A DNA stretch of 64,000 nt from Membranipora membranacea (GCA_914767715.1 OU612065.1:32986001-33050000); one strand, 5' to 3'. Shown: positions 49,635 to 60,216, numbered from the stretch's first letter. Made by a program: numbers and translations. The notes: generated from the sequence alone by a model not told the origin.

Positions 49635-49726
49635 GCTACTTTATCGAAGAATACCAGCTCATTAGCAAATTGATATCATCACAAAGTAAGGATAAATATC
49701 CTTACTCTGTGATATCATTGATTGAA

Positions 49727-51140
49727 GTCGAAACGTGGGACACAGAAGCACTGAAGGATTACTGAAGGCATCATGGTTTTAAATGCTCTGTAACAAGAAA
49801 ACAACTGACCTAGCCTGACAAAAGGTACCAGAAAATATCAGAACAAGGGACTATATGACATAATTCAATATTGAAGGTTCAGTTCCAGATGCTAATTGAT
49901 AGTCAAAGATGATGCCATGACAAAATGGCCACCCATCTCATACTTTGAGATACATAAATTTATTGCCAAACTGGGACATTCTCTCTCTGACAGTGCCTTA
50001 ACAAGAGGTTTTTCAACTACACTATCAGCAAAGAAAGCAGATCTTGATATCTAAAAGCAAAATTTACTCAAAGTAATCGCCTGAGAGATGAGCCACATTC
50101 AATGCAAACATAAAATTAGTGCATATCAAACAAATTTGAAGAGATTGAATACAATATCATGATCAATTTGTCGCTTTCATTGATGTCAATAAATTAATCT
50201 AATGTTTGAATTTCAAGTAAGAGGATAACCGCCTCAACAAAAAACAATCGTCAAATGACAATGCTATCCCTGATTCCCAGCTGTGGATACAGCGACAACA
50301 CTTTTTCTGGTACAGCTGAGAGCAAGCGAGCCGATTTTCCCACCAGGTAATAAATATCAGGTTGTGACAAATTTTCATTTTCCGGTCAAGATGTAGCAAG
50401 GATTTTTTTTTGTCTGAAGCGGTTAGCAATAATTTTCATGAATGACCAGAGAGATACACAGTGTGAACTCAATTTTTTATCGAGTTTATCAAGGTTTACA
50501 TAACAGAGCTGTAACATGATGTAACAAGTCATAAGGGATAACAACAAATTGAATGCCAGTACCATAATCCTAACAACAATTTATAATCTTTGCCCTGATT
50601 GACAATTGACAATGTGGTAACAGGTCAATTTCAGGACTGCCACCAAACTCCACAAGAACCTGATATAATAATTATTGATCAGGAATCTACAGCATTGCTG
50701 TTGCTCAATAAGTGGCCGAACTTGGTAAGAAAGTTGATGTTATGAAACACTGTCAAAGAATCCAATCTATAGCACAACTCATGCAGAAAATGAACCTAAC
50801 CGCTGGAGAAATATATGATGTTCAGTGTAACACTATGGACCAGAGTAATAGTTGCTTTTGGAAAACTGCACGGATAGGCAGAATTACTGCATCAAACTTC
50901 ACACTAAGGTAAACACCATGAGGAAAAAAACCGGACACTGACTTCATCAATTCCCTCACATGGGCATCTGGACAGAATTAAGCATGGGATAGAGTCTGAG
51001 GAGAAGGCTAGGGAGGGTTTATGCCATTGGCCCCTGGAACCTGTAGTCCTGCAAGCCCACATTTTGCCGATGTCAAGTATGTAACACCCAAAACCTATGC
51101 TGGAGAATTCGCTCAACCATTTGTCAGATGCAGCAAACGA
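49727..51140 (+). pseudogene. Decayed SAP/YqaJ-domain coding region, unit 2
   Basis: Second copy of the relic at 41,084-42,480. The SAP-like island is better kept: WDTEALKDY, stop, RHHGFKCSVTRKQL. The middle island is open at 49,917-50,054 (KWPPISYLEIHKFI replaced only by F in YFEIHKFI). The YqaJ island at 50,712-50,912 differs from unit 1 by one residue (KMNL for KVNL) and keeps RIGRITASNF, followed by GIESEEKAREGL in another frame near 50,986. Shared stops show that it was dead before the palindrome was duplicated. Confidence 0.6.
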
Positions 51141-52870
51141 TTAACCGTACAAGAAAATTAGAGGGATACACCCACACAGTCAAAATCTTCGACAACGGGG
51201 ATAACAAATTTTATTTCCGAAAAGTGTGGCAGTACAAAACTAAAGGTCAATCACAATATATCATATGAAGACACAGTGCAGTGAATAACTTGTTAATATT
51301 CAACCAACACATTTCTGTACCAGACCCTGGGCCGAAACCATAAAAATTGATAACCAATCATAAGCTGGATTAGAAACCCCATAAAAATATGACACTTGTC
51401 AAAACTAATTACCTTTGCCCCTAATATTGGTGATTGGTTTCAAAAAGCGGAGAAAAACAATGAGATTGCAAAAGTCAAAAGCTGACTAAGGGTGAGGCCT
51501 AGGTCACCAGACATCATAACACATTTTTAATTACTGATTATCTTTTTATGGTCATAAGTTCAATCGTCATCCACATGTTGTCAATTTGAATAGCTGTGGT
51601 GATCTGTTTTGGCATGATTATTATAGGCTTGATCTGCTTGTCGTGAGAGCTTTGCTGCTTGTTAGCTGACTTCGAATTGATGATAGGAGAACCAAGGACT
51701 TTAGAGTTATAGATATGAAATCGAATCAGGGCGATAGTGTAGTAGAGTATGCATTGAGATTTAACCCAGCATATTGTACAGACAGGAAATCACCATTAAC
51801 CCCACATAATCTGTAAAACAAAACAAAGCAAAGTTAGTTTAAATTCAATTATTACTAAGCGCTTAAACTAAGACTCAACAGAAACATACTCAAACATTTC
51901 AGTGTAGGGTTAAAGCTCAAACATCATAGATTATCATTATTGAAATTTATCTAGACACAGGCTATATGGTGATGGAATATAGTAATATTGTAGTAAATAG
52001 AGGGAATAATACACTGAGACAAATTGAAATATAACAAAATATAATCACAGGGCCATGCGAAATCTAGGCACTTGAAACAACCCGTGAAGAATTACTCAAC
52101 GGGAAAACATCAGAAGTCACAAAAACATCTTCAAAATAACCGCAGAGTCACGGGATCTTTGGGCACGTGAATCAACCCTGGAAAGATTGCGGAATTAGAA
52201 AACCAATATATTGCACCATAGAAAACAAGTGCAGTTGACACCATAAGCTATTTGAAAATCACGAGCAATAGAAGTCACAAATGATCTTCAAAACAACCCT
52301 GGAAAGATTGCAAAACCGAAAAACGAACAGATTACACCATGGATAAACAGGTGCACTTGACACCATAAATTATCTAAATATGACCAAAACGAAAATAAGG
52401 GAAGGTCAAGCAAAGGACAGACTAACCATGTTTTGACAGCTAGATAATTAAGACTGACAAAACACGCGAATCAAAAGAGGGTAATGACGAAATTGAGGCT
52501 AGAACCAATAACAAGGTTAACACCTTTACGCCTGTAAATGCAAACGTTGCACAATAACAGGACAGCAAATCAGCACTATAAAAGCCTAATTGACACTTGT
52601 AAAATTCAGTCAGCGCCAGGGAGCGGGTTCATGACATATAACAGTAAACATATAATCAGAGAATTATCTGATTCAGTCAGCCAAAGGAAGCACTTCCAAA
52701 GAGAGAAAAATTGTCTAAAATCATTTAGACACATTCAGCTATAACAGAGCTTTGACGTACACAGAGAGTTACAAATACCGCATTTCAGCGAGGAGCTAAG
52801 TCTAAGACAGTTAGACACACATAATAAGAACTAGAATGTGACAATACTTTTCTCATCGCTGATACATAAA
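51141..52870. other. Spacer of palindrome 2 without a supported gene
   Basis: Nearly the same sequence as 42,481-44,210, including the degenerate CAACCCTGG repeats. A plus-strand frame at 52,538-52,744 has no recognisable motif and is not matched by an equal-length frame in unit 1. I see nothing else to annotate. Confidence 0.5.
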
Positions 52871-52876
52871 CTTTCC

Positions 52877-53140
52877 AACAGGACATGCTATCCTGTTCCA
52901 TTACCAACTACACTGTAACATCATATTAATGGTTTCCCTCATAACTTCCATTAAACAAAACATATGAAATGGCATTAATTTCTATATCCTTTTTACCTTT
53001 AAGGCATATGCTTCTGTTTAGTTAGCATCAGGCAAATTGATCAGTTTCTCCGGCTCATCAGCATTTTTTGGTTAAACTTTATTACAGCAAAGGAATTGCT
53101 GCGTTTTTGGTCTGCAATATTGATAACCGACATAATAATG
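52877..53140 (+). repeat. Distal duplicate of the copy D upstream region
   Basis: Diverged tandem copy of 53,268-53,545. It starts with the perfect dyad AACAGGA-N7-TCCTGTT at 52,877-52,897 and ends near TTTTTGGTCTGCAATATTG. Same arrangement as upstream of copy B. Confidence 0.62.
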
Positions 53141-53267
53141 CATCAAGTTCAGCTTTAAGATTTTTATATACCCAAATGTGCGTCATTCAAGCTTACCATT
53201 TTTTTCTTTTTTCACCATAATTTTCAAGTAAACTTGCAAATGAGCGGGTATTCTTCGATAAAGTAGC

Positions 53268-53287
53268 AACAGGACTTATGTCTTGTT
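53268..53287. promoter_or_regulatory. Conserved dyad AACAGGAC/GTCTTGTT, copy D
   Basis: About 425 bp upstream of the copy D TATA box, same spacing as in copy B. Confidence 0.55.
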
Positions 53288-53515
53288 CCATTTCACCATA
53301 ACTTTACCAACAATTAATGGTTTCCCCAATCACTTCCATGAAACTAATTATGCTAAGTGGCATAATTTTGGATATCCTTTCAGTTTTAACCCATTATTGC
53401 TTCCCTCACATTTTATCAATGGAATGTAAGGGCTTTTGTTTTTAGCACTAGGCAATTGAAATTTGTTATTGGTCTCATCAACAGTATGTTTTTCACTTTT
53501 ATTAAAGTAAAAATC

Positions 53516-53538
53516 ATTGCAGCATTTTAGTCTGCAAT
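53516..53538. promoter_or_regulatory. Conserved dyad ATTGCAG-N9-CTGCAAT, copy D
   Basis: Same perfect inverted half sites as in copy B. Confidence 0.5.
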
Positions 53539-53692
53539 AATCATATCAACCATTACAGTCAATAGCAATAAGATAATATGGCGTGATAAATTTTCCAAAA
53601 AAATGGGAAACAACTATTTTATTTGATCACATATTTCGGAATATAGAATACTTCCAGTTGGTTTGGCATCTAGTTCTAATGAAAATATTCCA

Positions 53693-53769
53693 TATATAAA
53701 GAAGCTTCAACTAACAGCAATCACTCAGTTCTCCAGACTCATATCAATTCAAAAAGTTCCGAGCTAGCT
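53693..53769 (+). promoter_or_regulatory. TATA box and untranslated exon 1 of copy D
   Basis: TATATAAA at 53,693-53,700, then GAAGCTTCAAC. The exon ends at 53,769 before AGCTAGCT|GTAAGTATT. The start is inferred to be near 53,723. Confidence 0.65.
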
Positions 53770-53986
53770 GTAAGTATTTCTTTCAAACTGTGAACCTGCA
53801 TATCTCATATCTGGAAGCTGGCATATAAATCAACTTGAGTCTTGTGATTTGAAATTACAGAGTGGGTCATAAATTATTGTCTACACCTCATGTATTGTAT
53901 AGAAATGTGGTACATATTTTTTTTTAGGGTTAGGCTGTTACAGACATCATTTTGAATTGTTTCATTCTCTCTCCAGATAAAACATA

Positions 53987-54410
53987 ATGAAGGTATTTGT
54001 ACTGATCTCAATGCTTATCGCTTCAATTGGTAAGTTTAAAAATTTCAAATATCAATAAACCATGTATAAGATATAAGATCCCCCATGCTGATCACTGGTC
54101 TTTTGTCCGAAATAAGATTTTTTTCTACATAGAAAAAACCACTTATCAAATATTTATTCTCATCTGCATTCCAACTTTGACTCAGACTAAAGCTGAAGCT
54201 TTTACAATACATGATACTTAGCCTGTTTCCTCCCCCCCCCCCCCCCCCCCCCCTTCTGTATGTCATGAAAGGAGGTGAGAGTGAGCTCATATTAGATATA
54301 TGTTTTCATCTATCTTTACAGCTGTCTCACAGACAGAAGCTGGAGTTGCAGAAGCAATTTATAAAGCGGGGGTGAAAAGTGGAGCTGCACTCGATAACTT
54401 TTTTGGCTAA
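53987..54410 (+). CDS. Small secreted peptide precursor, copy D (spliced)
   Basis: Exon 2 (53,977-54,029) has ATG at 53,987 and encodes MKVFVLISMLIASI. Exon 3 begins at 54,322 after TCTTTACAG and stops at TAA 54,408-54,410, making 43 codons. The mature region reads VSQTEAGVAEAIYKAG, then VKSGAALDNFFG. Exon 3 ends at 54,428 before GTAATAAC, and exon 4 starts at 54,693 after TTCTTCATTTTTCAG. All elements (TATA, donors, acceptors, frame, terminal Gly) are intact, making this the best candidate for a working gene. The signal-peptide core and mature part lie on separate exons joined in phase 1. Small residues (Ala, Gly, Ser) dominate and net charge is near neutral or slightly negative, which is unlike a classical cationic antimicrobial peptide. 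The function is unknown. Confidence 0.7.
54232..54253. repeat. Poly(C) tract in intron 2 of copy D
   Basis: Twenty-two consecutive C in gene sense, the longest of the four homologous tracts. Confidence 0.95.
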
Positions 54411-54692
54411 CTTGGTGAAACGAAACAGGTAATAACTAGAAAAGTAACAATAATATTTTGACATGATAATTTTGTGGAATTTCAGTCTGAACGACCATAC
54501 ACCTGATTTTAATGAACAGAACAGGTTAAACTGGTTCATCAATCAGTTAATCAATCATTATCAGTCATCAATCTACAAATCAGAATGATTCCATCAAATG
54601 ACCTGTGGCATGTATCTTTAGGATACTTACTACAATGTGATCACCAAACCAATGATTATAATAATTTCTATTCAGTTTTCTTCATTTTTCAG

Positions 54693-55380
54693 GGTTCAAT
54701 GCAATATGTAAACCACGATGAGAAGTATACCATGAGTTTAGTTTCACCGCATTGTTTTTTGTCTGTAACATTAAAATACATTGTATTGTACAAAACCTTG
54801 ATATATTTTTTCTTCCAAATATACAAAATATTGTCTTACAACAATGAAATTTCCCATTTATCAGTTGAGAGCAAAGAATAATATTTGTTGTTTTATAGTT
54901 AATTTGTGTAGTCTGAGTGTCTATATTTTGCATACACCTCTTGTATATATTGAAAGGAATATTTTCGTATTTACAAAATTGTCAGAGAGGTACAAAATAT
55001 TGAGTTGTCTACCCCGTCACCTGGAATTGTTGCTGGTCACTTTCGACATTAATATAATTCTGATTTACGACATTAGAAACACAATCTTCTACAGTGAATT
55101 TTAATGTACACGGAAAAGTAGAAGGTGTCGTACCATTATGGAATTGAAACGAGATGTTTTCCAGGACATGAATTAGTCTTATCGTTTCAGGTTCCAAGAT
55201 AAATTATGCAACCTCTCTTAGAATGCCTGATACCAACATAATCAAATATTAAGAGTTACTTTTACAAAATGCAATCAGTAAATTTGCTTGACGACTTACC
55301 AATAGAAGGTTTATATATGTGGTTTTATAATTTTCACCAGTATGAATAATTGTTTTTGTTAACAATTTAGGTCAATAATG
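54693..55380 (+). other. Untranslated exon 4 and 3-prime flank of copy D
   Basis: Starts with GGTTCAATGCAATATGTAAA. Two overlapping open frames lie on opposite strands (54,844-55,104 plus and 55,009-55,197 minus). The minus frame starts at TTG, both are broken in copy B, and the aligned part of copy F shows no such frame. I treat them as chance frames preserved by recent duplication. Confidence 0.5.
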
Positions 55381-55772
55381 ACTCGAATGGAAATATTATT
55401 ATCATTCTGATAAATTATGGCTGTGAGGTTTTACTGACCAAACACAGATCAAGTCAACGTCTTGTAGCTAGTCCTGCTGCAGTAATGCAAGCTTTTACAT
55501 TGAACAAATTAATTTTGTTTTGGCTAAATGTAGTTATAGTTTGTGTAGCCTGTCTTCTCCTCATATTTGATGTACATTTTGGTAAGGTACTGTATAATCT
55601 CAGTAAACTCCATCTCTTTCACTTTTGGGAACGGCAATGGCCGGACATCTCAGCATAACTTGATGATTTAGTGATTGCACAATGTTACCTGACAACTAAA
55701 AGATCTATGGAAATGGAAACTGACTATAGTTGAGCAATTTGTACCTCATGTTGATATCTAAGAAGGACCATG

Positions 55773-56225
55773 CAATACATGATATATATAATTTGCTTTT
55801 AGATGCCATGAATAATTTTGGTGTAAAAATATTGCATTATTAATTGTGGAACTGGCTGCCTGTTAAAAAATTGCTTTAGACTTCATGTGTCTTGGTGTAG
55901 TCTTTGAGGGGAACATGCAAAAGTGTAAGGTGAGCAGTCAGAAAAAAACAAGCTTAAGTTCCAGCTTATAAATGGAGCACATGCATATACTGAGTGAGTA
56001 TCAGCGCACCTTAAACAAATAACCAAGAAGTAGGAGCGCACAACGGCTGACAAAATCTGCTCACAAGCAATTCTTCTAGTTGTCTCATCTCTTGATGGTG
56101 ATGCACAACTTCAATTTTGAATGCATATTTGAGCAGGACACCGTGTTTTAAGTAACAAATAAGGTGTAAATACAAACATTGGCTGCAAAACAGCTGATGA
56201 AAGCCATTCACGCTAAAAAATCCCG
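55773..56225. other. Transition region right of palindrome 2
   Basis: The stretch with TAATTGTGGAACTGGCTGCC near 55,845-55,920 matches, in diverged form, 61,163-61,240 downstream of gene relic G. It is therefore old 3-prime flank of this gene family. A minus frame at 56,011-56,265 has no known motif. Confidence 0.45.
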
Positions 56226-56490
56226 AGTAACTTAGATTAAGACTATACCAATAATCAGTAATCAATTTTTAGCATCAGCAAACATATTTTCAGTAATATT
56301 TTTGTCAATCATTTGTTCTGTGGAGAATATGGCCTCATTCTCATATCACTTCTTTCCACTTAGGCATGTAGGATGTTTTATACAAAGTAGATCCTCGCTC
56401 AACCAGATTGCTATTTTGTACTTTTTAGCAGTAGCAAAGTTTTGTAATCATTCCGCTAGAATGGTTTGGCTGATGTATTCTAAATATGCA
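56226..56490 (-). pseudogene. Decayed coding-like block, copy 1 of 2
   Basis: Direct repeat of 58,085-58,352; both contain CACTTAGGCATGTAGGA and TTCTGTGGAAAATATGGCC-like stretches. Read on the minus strand, the better copy resembles protein sequence. This copy keeps ILEYISQTILAE but has a stop soon after. I do not recognise the family. Confidence 0.35.
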
Positions 56491-56639
56491 ATTGCTGCTA
56501 ACATTGACAGATTGCACACAAAAAATGAAGTAGGGTACGGTACGACTTAATAGATTTGAACATCAGGATTTCGTCGGCTTATCATTACAATAACTGGAGT
56601 GTTCTGTGCTTTGAAATATTTTCAGTGGAAAACTTTTTA

Positions 56640-57040
56640 CACATAATCTCTTTAACAATATCTTCTCGTGGAGGGATGAGTAGGCCTATTTGCTTGGCTT
56701 TTAGAATGTGTGGGATGAAGGGAGTATCACAAGCTTTCATGCAACAATTTGGAATTAATCACTCTCAACTGAAATGGACTGCCTTCGAGTTACATCATGA
56801 TGAAAAGAAAAGAAAAGATTTGCCCCAATCGGGAAAGCTCTGAATTATATGGTATATGGGTATAAAGAAGCAAGAGTAAATCAAACAGGCCTATCATTCA
56901 ATGACACAAGAGAACTTGTTTGTACAGAATGTCTGGTGGTCCCTGTAAATTATAAATTTATCAATGTAGCCGATAATAATAATCTGAGAGCTTTGAAAGA
57001 TTATCTGCTTAAAGGCTGTAATTTTCAGTGGGATTAGCTC
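56640..57040 (+). pseudogene. Decayed coding-like block, plus strand
   Basis: Open stretches at 56,556-56,843 and 56,849-57,037 are offset in frame and may be one broken unit. AAAGCTCTGAATTATATGG through GAAGCAAGAGTAAATCAA (56,836-56,887) matches, inverted, 57,960-58,007. Both translate to similar peptides (ALNYMVYGYKEARVNQ here, ALNVIVCGLREAKVNQ there). Similar translation with changed bases hints at former coding. No family recognised. Frames at 57,191-57,662 have no motif. Confidence 0.35.
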
Positions 57041-57749
57041 ATTGAATTTGAACAAGATTCTCACTGTGTCTATTTGACATTATTCTTTACCTTTCACTTG
57101 ACATCAACCTCTTAGCCGAGGAAAATTGGATGTATTGTTGGTATCCAAGTTATTTACCCATGAAGTCATAATCAAAATAAGCCAGTCAGAATGTTAATTT
57201 TGTTTACACTGCCATTCATAGGCAACCTTCACAGAACTTATAAGGTACCAGTTGATTTAAAAAATAGACAACCTGTGGATAAACACATGGATTATCATAT
57301 AATGCTGGCTCAACTCTTGAAGTTGACCAAGAAGCACGAAAAATCAATGAAACATTGTTGCAAATACTGGAAAATAAGTGCACAAGAGAATTTCAAGTTT
57401 TTTGGACAATTATCTAGGTTAAGGTTACTCTTCTGTCAAAGAATGATCATGATTGCACTTCCACCCAAACAACCATCATTATAAAATGAATATTCGCGAA
57501 ATTAAAAACTCACCGCATTCATTATCAGAAGCAAAAGACAGGAAGTTAGCTCCGCTTACAATGACTTCTGTCTCCCTGATTCCACAAGTGTGTCATGATG
57601 ACTTGTTACAAGTGCAATGGAATGTGTGTGAAGGATTAACAAACAGTGTTAATTATACTTAGTTGGACAATTAAAAATTTTGACAACAAGGATATCAAGG
57701 TAATTATGTAATTATGCCTGTTAGTGGCTAACCTCCCTGCTTGTGGCAC

Positions 57750-58352
57750 TCAAATTGACAGATTAAAATTTATTACTTTAATACTATCAGTTCTAGTGCC
57801 AACACCTACTATGGAACTACCATCCACGAGTGAGAGAGAAAAATACCGAAATTGCTTCCTGTACACCATAATATACCTGAGATGGCTGAGAATGATATAG
57901 TATAACATCAAGAGCTCCTTTGTAGACAGGTAATGAATATATACCAGGCTTACAATATTTGATTTACCTTTGCCTCCCTCAGCCCACATACAATAACATT
58001 CAGAGCTAACTCCATGCTCAGAGCATCTTTGTCTAACAAATAGAAATAGTTGAGAGCCATACACTCTCAATAATCACAAGGAGCGTAGTTTAGACTATGC
58101 CAATAATCAGTACTCATACTACTTGCTGTTACACCAAGTTGACTTTTTTTAACATCAGTCAGCATATTTTCAGTAGTCAGTGGTTCTGTGGAAAATATGG
58201 CCCCATTCACATATCACTTCTCTCCACTTAGGCATGTAGGACAATTGATACAAAGTAATTCCTTGCTCAACTGGTGAGCGATGTTGTACATCTTTATTTG
58301 TAGCGAAGTTTTCTGATAATTCTGCCAGCATAGTTTCGCTGAGGTATTCTAT
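57750..58352 (-). pseudogene. Decayed coding-like block, copy 2 of 2
   Basis: On the minus strand from 58,352 a frame reads IEYLSETMLAELSENF, later YMPKWREVICEWGHIFHRT, then stops. In another frame nearer 58,000 it reads KDALSMELALNVIVCGLREA. The first part matches 56,226-56,490 directly and the last part matches 56,836-56,887 inverted. The 106-codon minus frame at 57,750-58,070 is in a different register from the matching peptide and is probably chance. Confidence 0.35.
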
Positions 58353-59227
58353 TTAGAAAGAAAGATGAGAAAAGATATCTAATATGTGCTTACTTTTATA
58401 TGATATATGGTATCATGACACACAATGGGGTACACAGGTTGTGGTGTTTCCCTTGGTGAACAAATACATCCCAAACAGAGCAAAAGTCTGATGAGCAATA
58501 ATAAGATGTTGAAGACTTCACTTCTTTGTTTATTTATATTTTAGTATTTGTAAACTTACCAAAGACCTTTATGTTGTCAATCTGAAATAGGGTAGATGAA
58601 ACGAATCAAACTGCTGCCTAAAATGGCTCTACCCGTAATAATGTATTCATTTGTATTGAGACAATGATTCATGCCCATCCTTATGGTTCATAATCGAAAT
58701 ACTCAAGTGACCTCAAATGACAACTTTCAGACATGAGGTATTACATGTTCACTGGTTAAAAAGTTTACTTACAGCTAGCTTTGAATTCTGAAGATTGATA
58801 TGTTTGTGGAAAACTGAGTGATTGCTGTTAGTTGAAGCTTTTTTATACATGAAACATTTTTCCTTTAAGCTTCTAACCAACTGGAAGTATTCTTGATTTG
58901 GTAATATTGTATCAAATTGAATAATGGTTTCCTGTTTTTGTGGTAAAAAATACCACGCCGTCTGCTATTGTTACTGATTGTGATGATTGACATGTGTATT
59001 GCAGACCAAAAATGCCGCAATTATTTCTACTGTAATTAATGTGAACCAAAAAAAATGCTTATGAGCCGGATATCGAGTTTACATTGCCTCATGCTAAAAA
59101 TATACGTTAAAAGGATGCAATATATTGTCATGTCATATGTTTTGTTTTTTGGAAGTTATGACGGAAACCATTAATTGCTTATAACGTTATGGTGTGATCA
59201 GCTTTGGTACAGGATGTCAACACCTGT
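58353..59227 (-). pseudogene. Peptide gene copy E, mostly lost
   Basis: Upstream region, TATA box (TATAAAA at 58,841-58,847), exon 1 donor AGCT|GTAAGT at 58,773 and intron 1 align with copy F. The exon 2 relic is only 22 bp (58,560-58,581). Its start codon has become ATA (ACATAAAGGTCTTTG) and about 27 bp of signal-peptide code are gone, although the flanking acceptor and GTAAG donor survive. Intron 2 sequence is recognisable down to about 58,353. Exon 3 is absent, replaced by the unrelated block at 58,085-58,352. The dyad ACAGG-N9-CCTGT is at 59,209-59,227. Confidence 0.75.
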
Positions 59228-60120
59228 TGTGAAGGCAAAATATAGTCATCTTCAAATCTGAATTAGAAGACTCAACGGTCATCAACAGGACAACAAAATA
59301 TTAATATTGTCATATATTTTTATGATCACCACATTTTTAACTTTCTTTTCAAGTAGTTCGTTTTCCACATTGTTTTCTGTTACTGATTGGAACACTTCAC
59401 CTGTTGCCTCCTTGGAGCCGACATTATACACATTCATATTAAACCAAGCCAAGGCACAACATTTTATACATGAATGTTTTATCAGGCCACAGCAGGATGA
59501 CTACACAATTGCCATTATGCCCTCGCTGAAGTCGTTGTGTGGAGCTTCCCGTCTTATAAACTCTTCAGTTTTTGATGCGTCTGAGGTTTCATATACTTAA
59601 ATTTTTATCCGGTCTTGATATTTGTAGTGTATCTCATTACTAGTATGTCTTATTTCCTTTAGCCATTGTTATCAACATAGTCTCCCAGTAGCAGAAACTG
59701 CTGTAACTTAAACCATGTGCTAATTCATACAAGGCTGCAACATGTTTTGCTAATTAATAATTTCCAGAGAGTTAACGATAGGTGGTTGATTTAGCTAGTC
59801 CTTTAATTAATAATCCCATCTCTGACTCTCAAGTAGTAGAAAAGCGAAAGCATAGCTCAAAGTTAGACCCATGTTTCAAAACACAAAGAGATGACTTAGT
59901 TTTTGATTTGTATGTCCAAACAAATAAGGCAAGTTAGTGTTCTAGATATCAACAGAACGATTGGAGAAATGGACATCTTAAAAAAAACCAAAAAAGCTAT
60001 GGTTAATATGAAATTTAACAAGATTCGTGTAGTTTTTCTCTTTAACTTTTCATAACTGTCAACCCTACAATAAAGTTTTATATCGAAGACGATATTATTT
60101 TTCCGCTCTCTAAAGTTCAA
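59228..60120. other. Spacer between divergent relics E and G
   Basis: No YqaJ relic is present, unlike the spacers of A/B and C/D. A plus frame at 59,307-59,600 and a minus frame at 59,896-60,120 carry no recognisable motif; the latter is AT-rich. Nothing else supported. Confidence 0.45.
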
Positions 60121-60124
60121 CTAT

Positions 60125-60216
60125 CCAACAGGACTTGGTATTGCTGGTAATATAATGGTGCAATTGTTTTGCCCTCTTTATTACTTCGAAGATCCAACAG
60201 GACTTGGTATCCTGTT
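60125..60216 (+). promoter_or_regulatory. Upstream dyads of relic G
   Basis: TCCAACAGGACTTGGTAT occurs twice, at 60,124 and 60,194. The second forms the perfect dyad AACAGGA-N7-TCCTGTT (60,196-60,216), the same element as the distal dyads upstream of B and D. Confidence 0.6.

Larger units (their letters stand above)
47168..49665 (-). repeat. Palindrome 2, left arm (contains gene copy C)
   Basis: Direct repeat of 37,384-39,926 (offset 9,785 at the outer end) and inverted repeat of 53,230-55,772. It ends at 49,665, where the innermost arm sequence and about 1.1 kb of spacer have been deleted relative to unit 1. Confidence 0.88.
53115..55772 (+). repeat. Palindrome 2, right arm (contains gene copy D)
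   Basis: Inverted copy of the left arms and the most complete right arm. The outer end at TTGATATCTAAGAAGGACC matches, inverted, the outer ends of A and C, which begin GATCCTTCTTTGATATC. Here it adjoins non-satellite sequence, unlike those. Confidence 0.87.

Noticed and set aside
45326-54410. Naming the peptide as a known antimicrobial or toxin
   Set aside because: The precursor layout is suggestive, but the mature part is nearly neutral, cysteine-free and matches no family I can recall with confidence. A function call would be invention.
54844-55197. 86-codon and 62-codon frames on opposite strands, repeated near copies A, C and D
   Set aside because: The shorter begins at TTG with an upstream stop, both are broken in copy B, and the aligned part of copy F shows no such frame. 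They lie in the 3-prime exon or flank, and their preservation is explained by recent duplication.
59307-59600. 97-codon plus frame in the E/G spacer
   Set aside because: No recognised motif, no splice or promoter context, and the opposite strand is open over a similar length.
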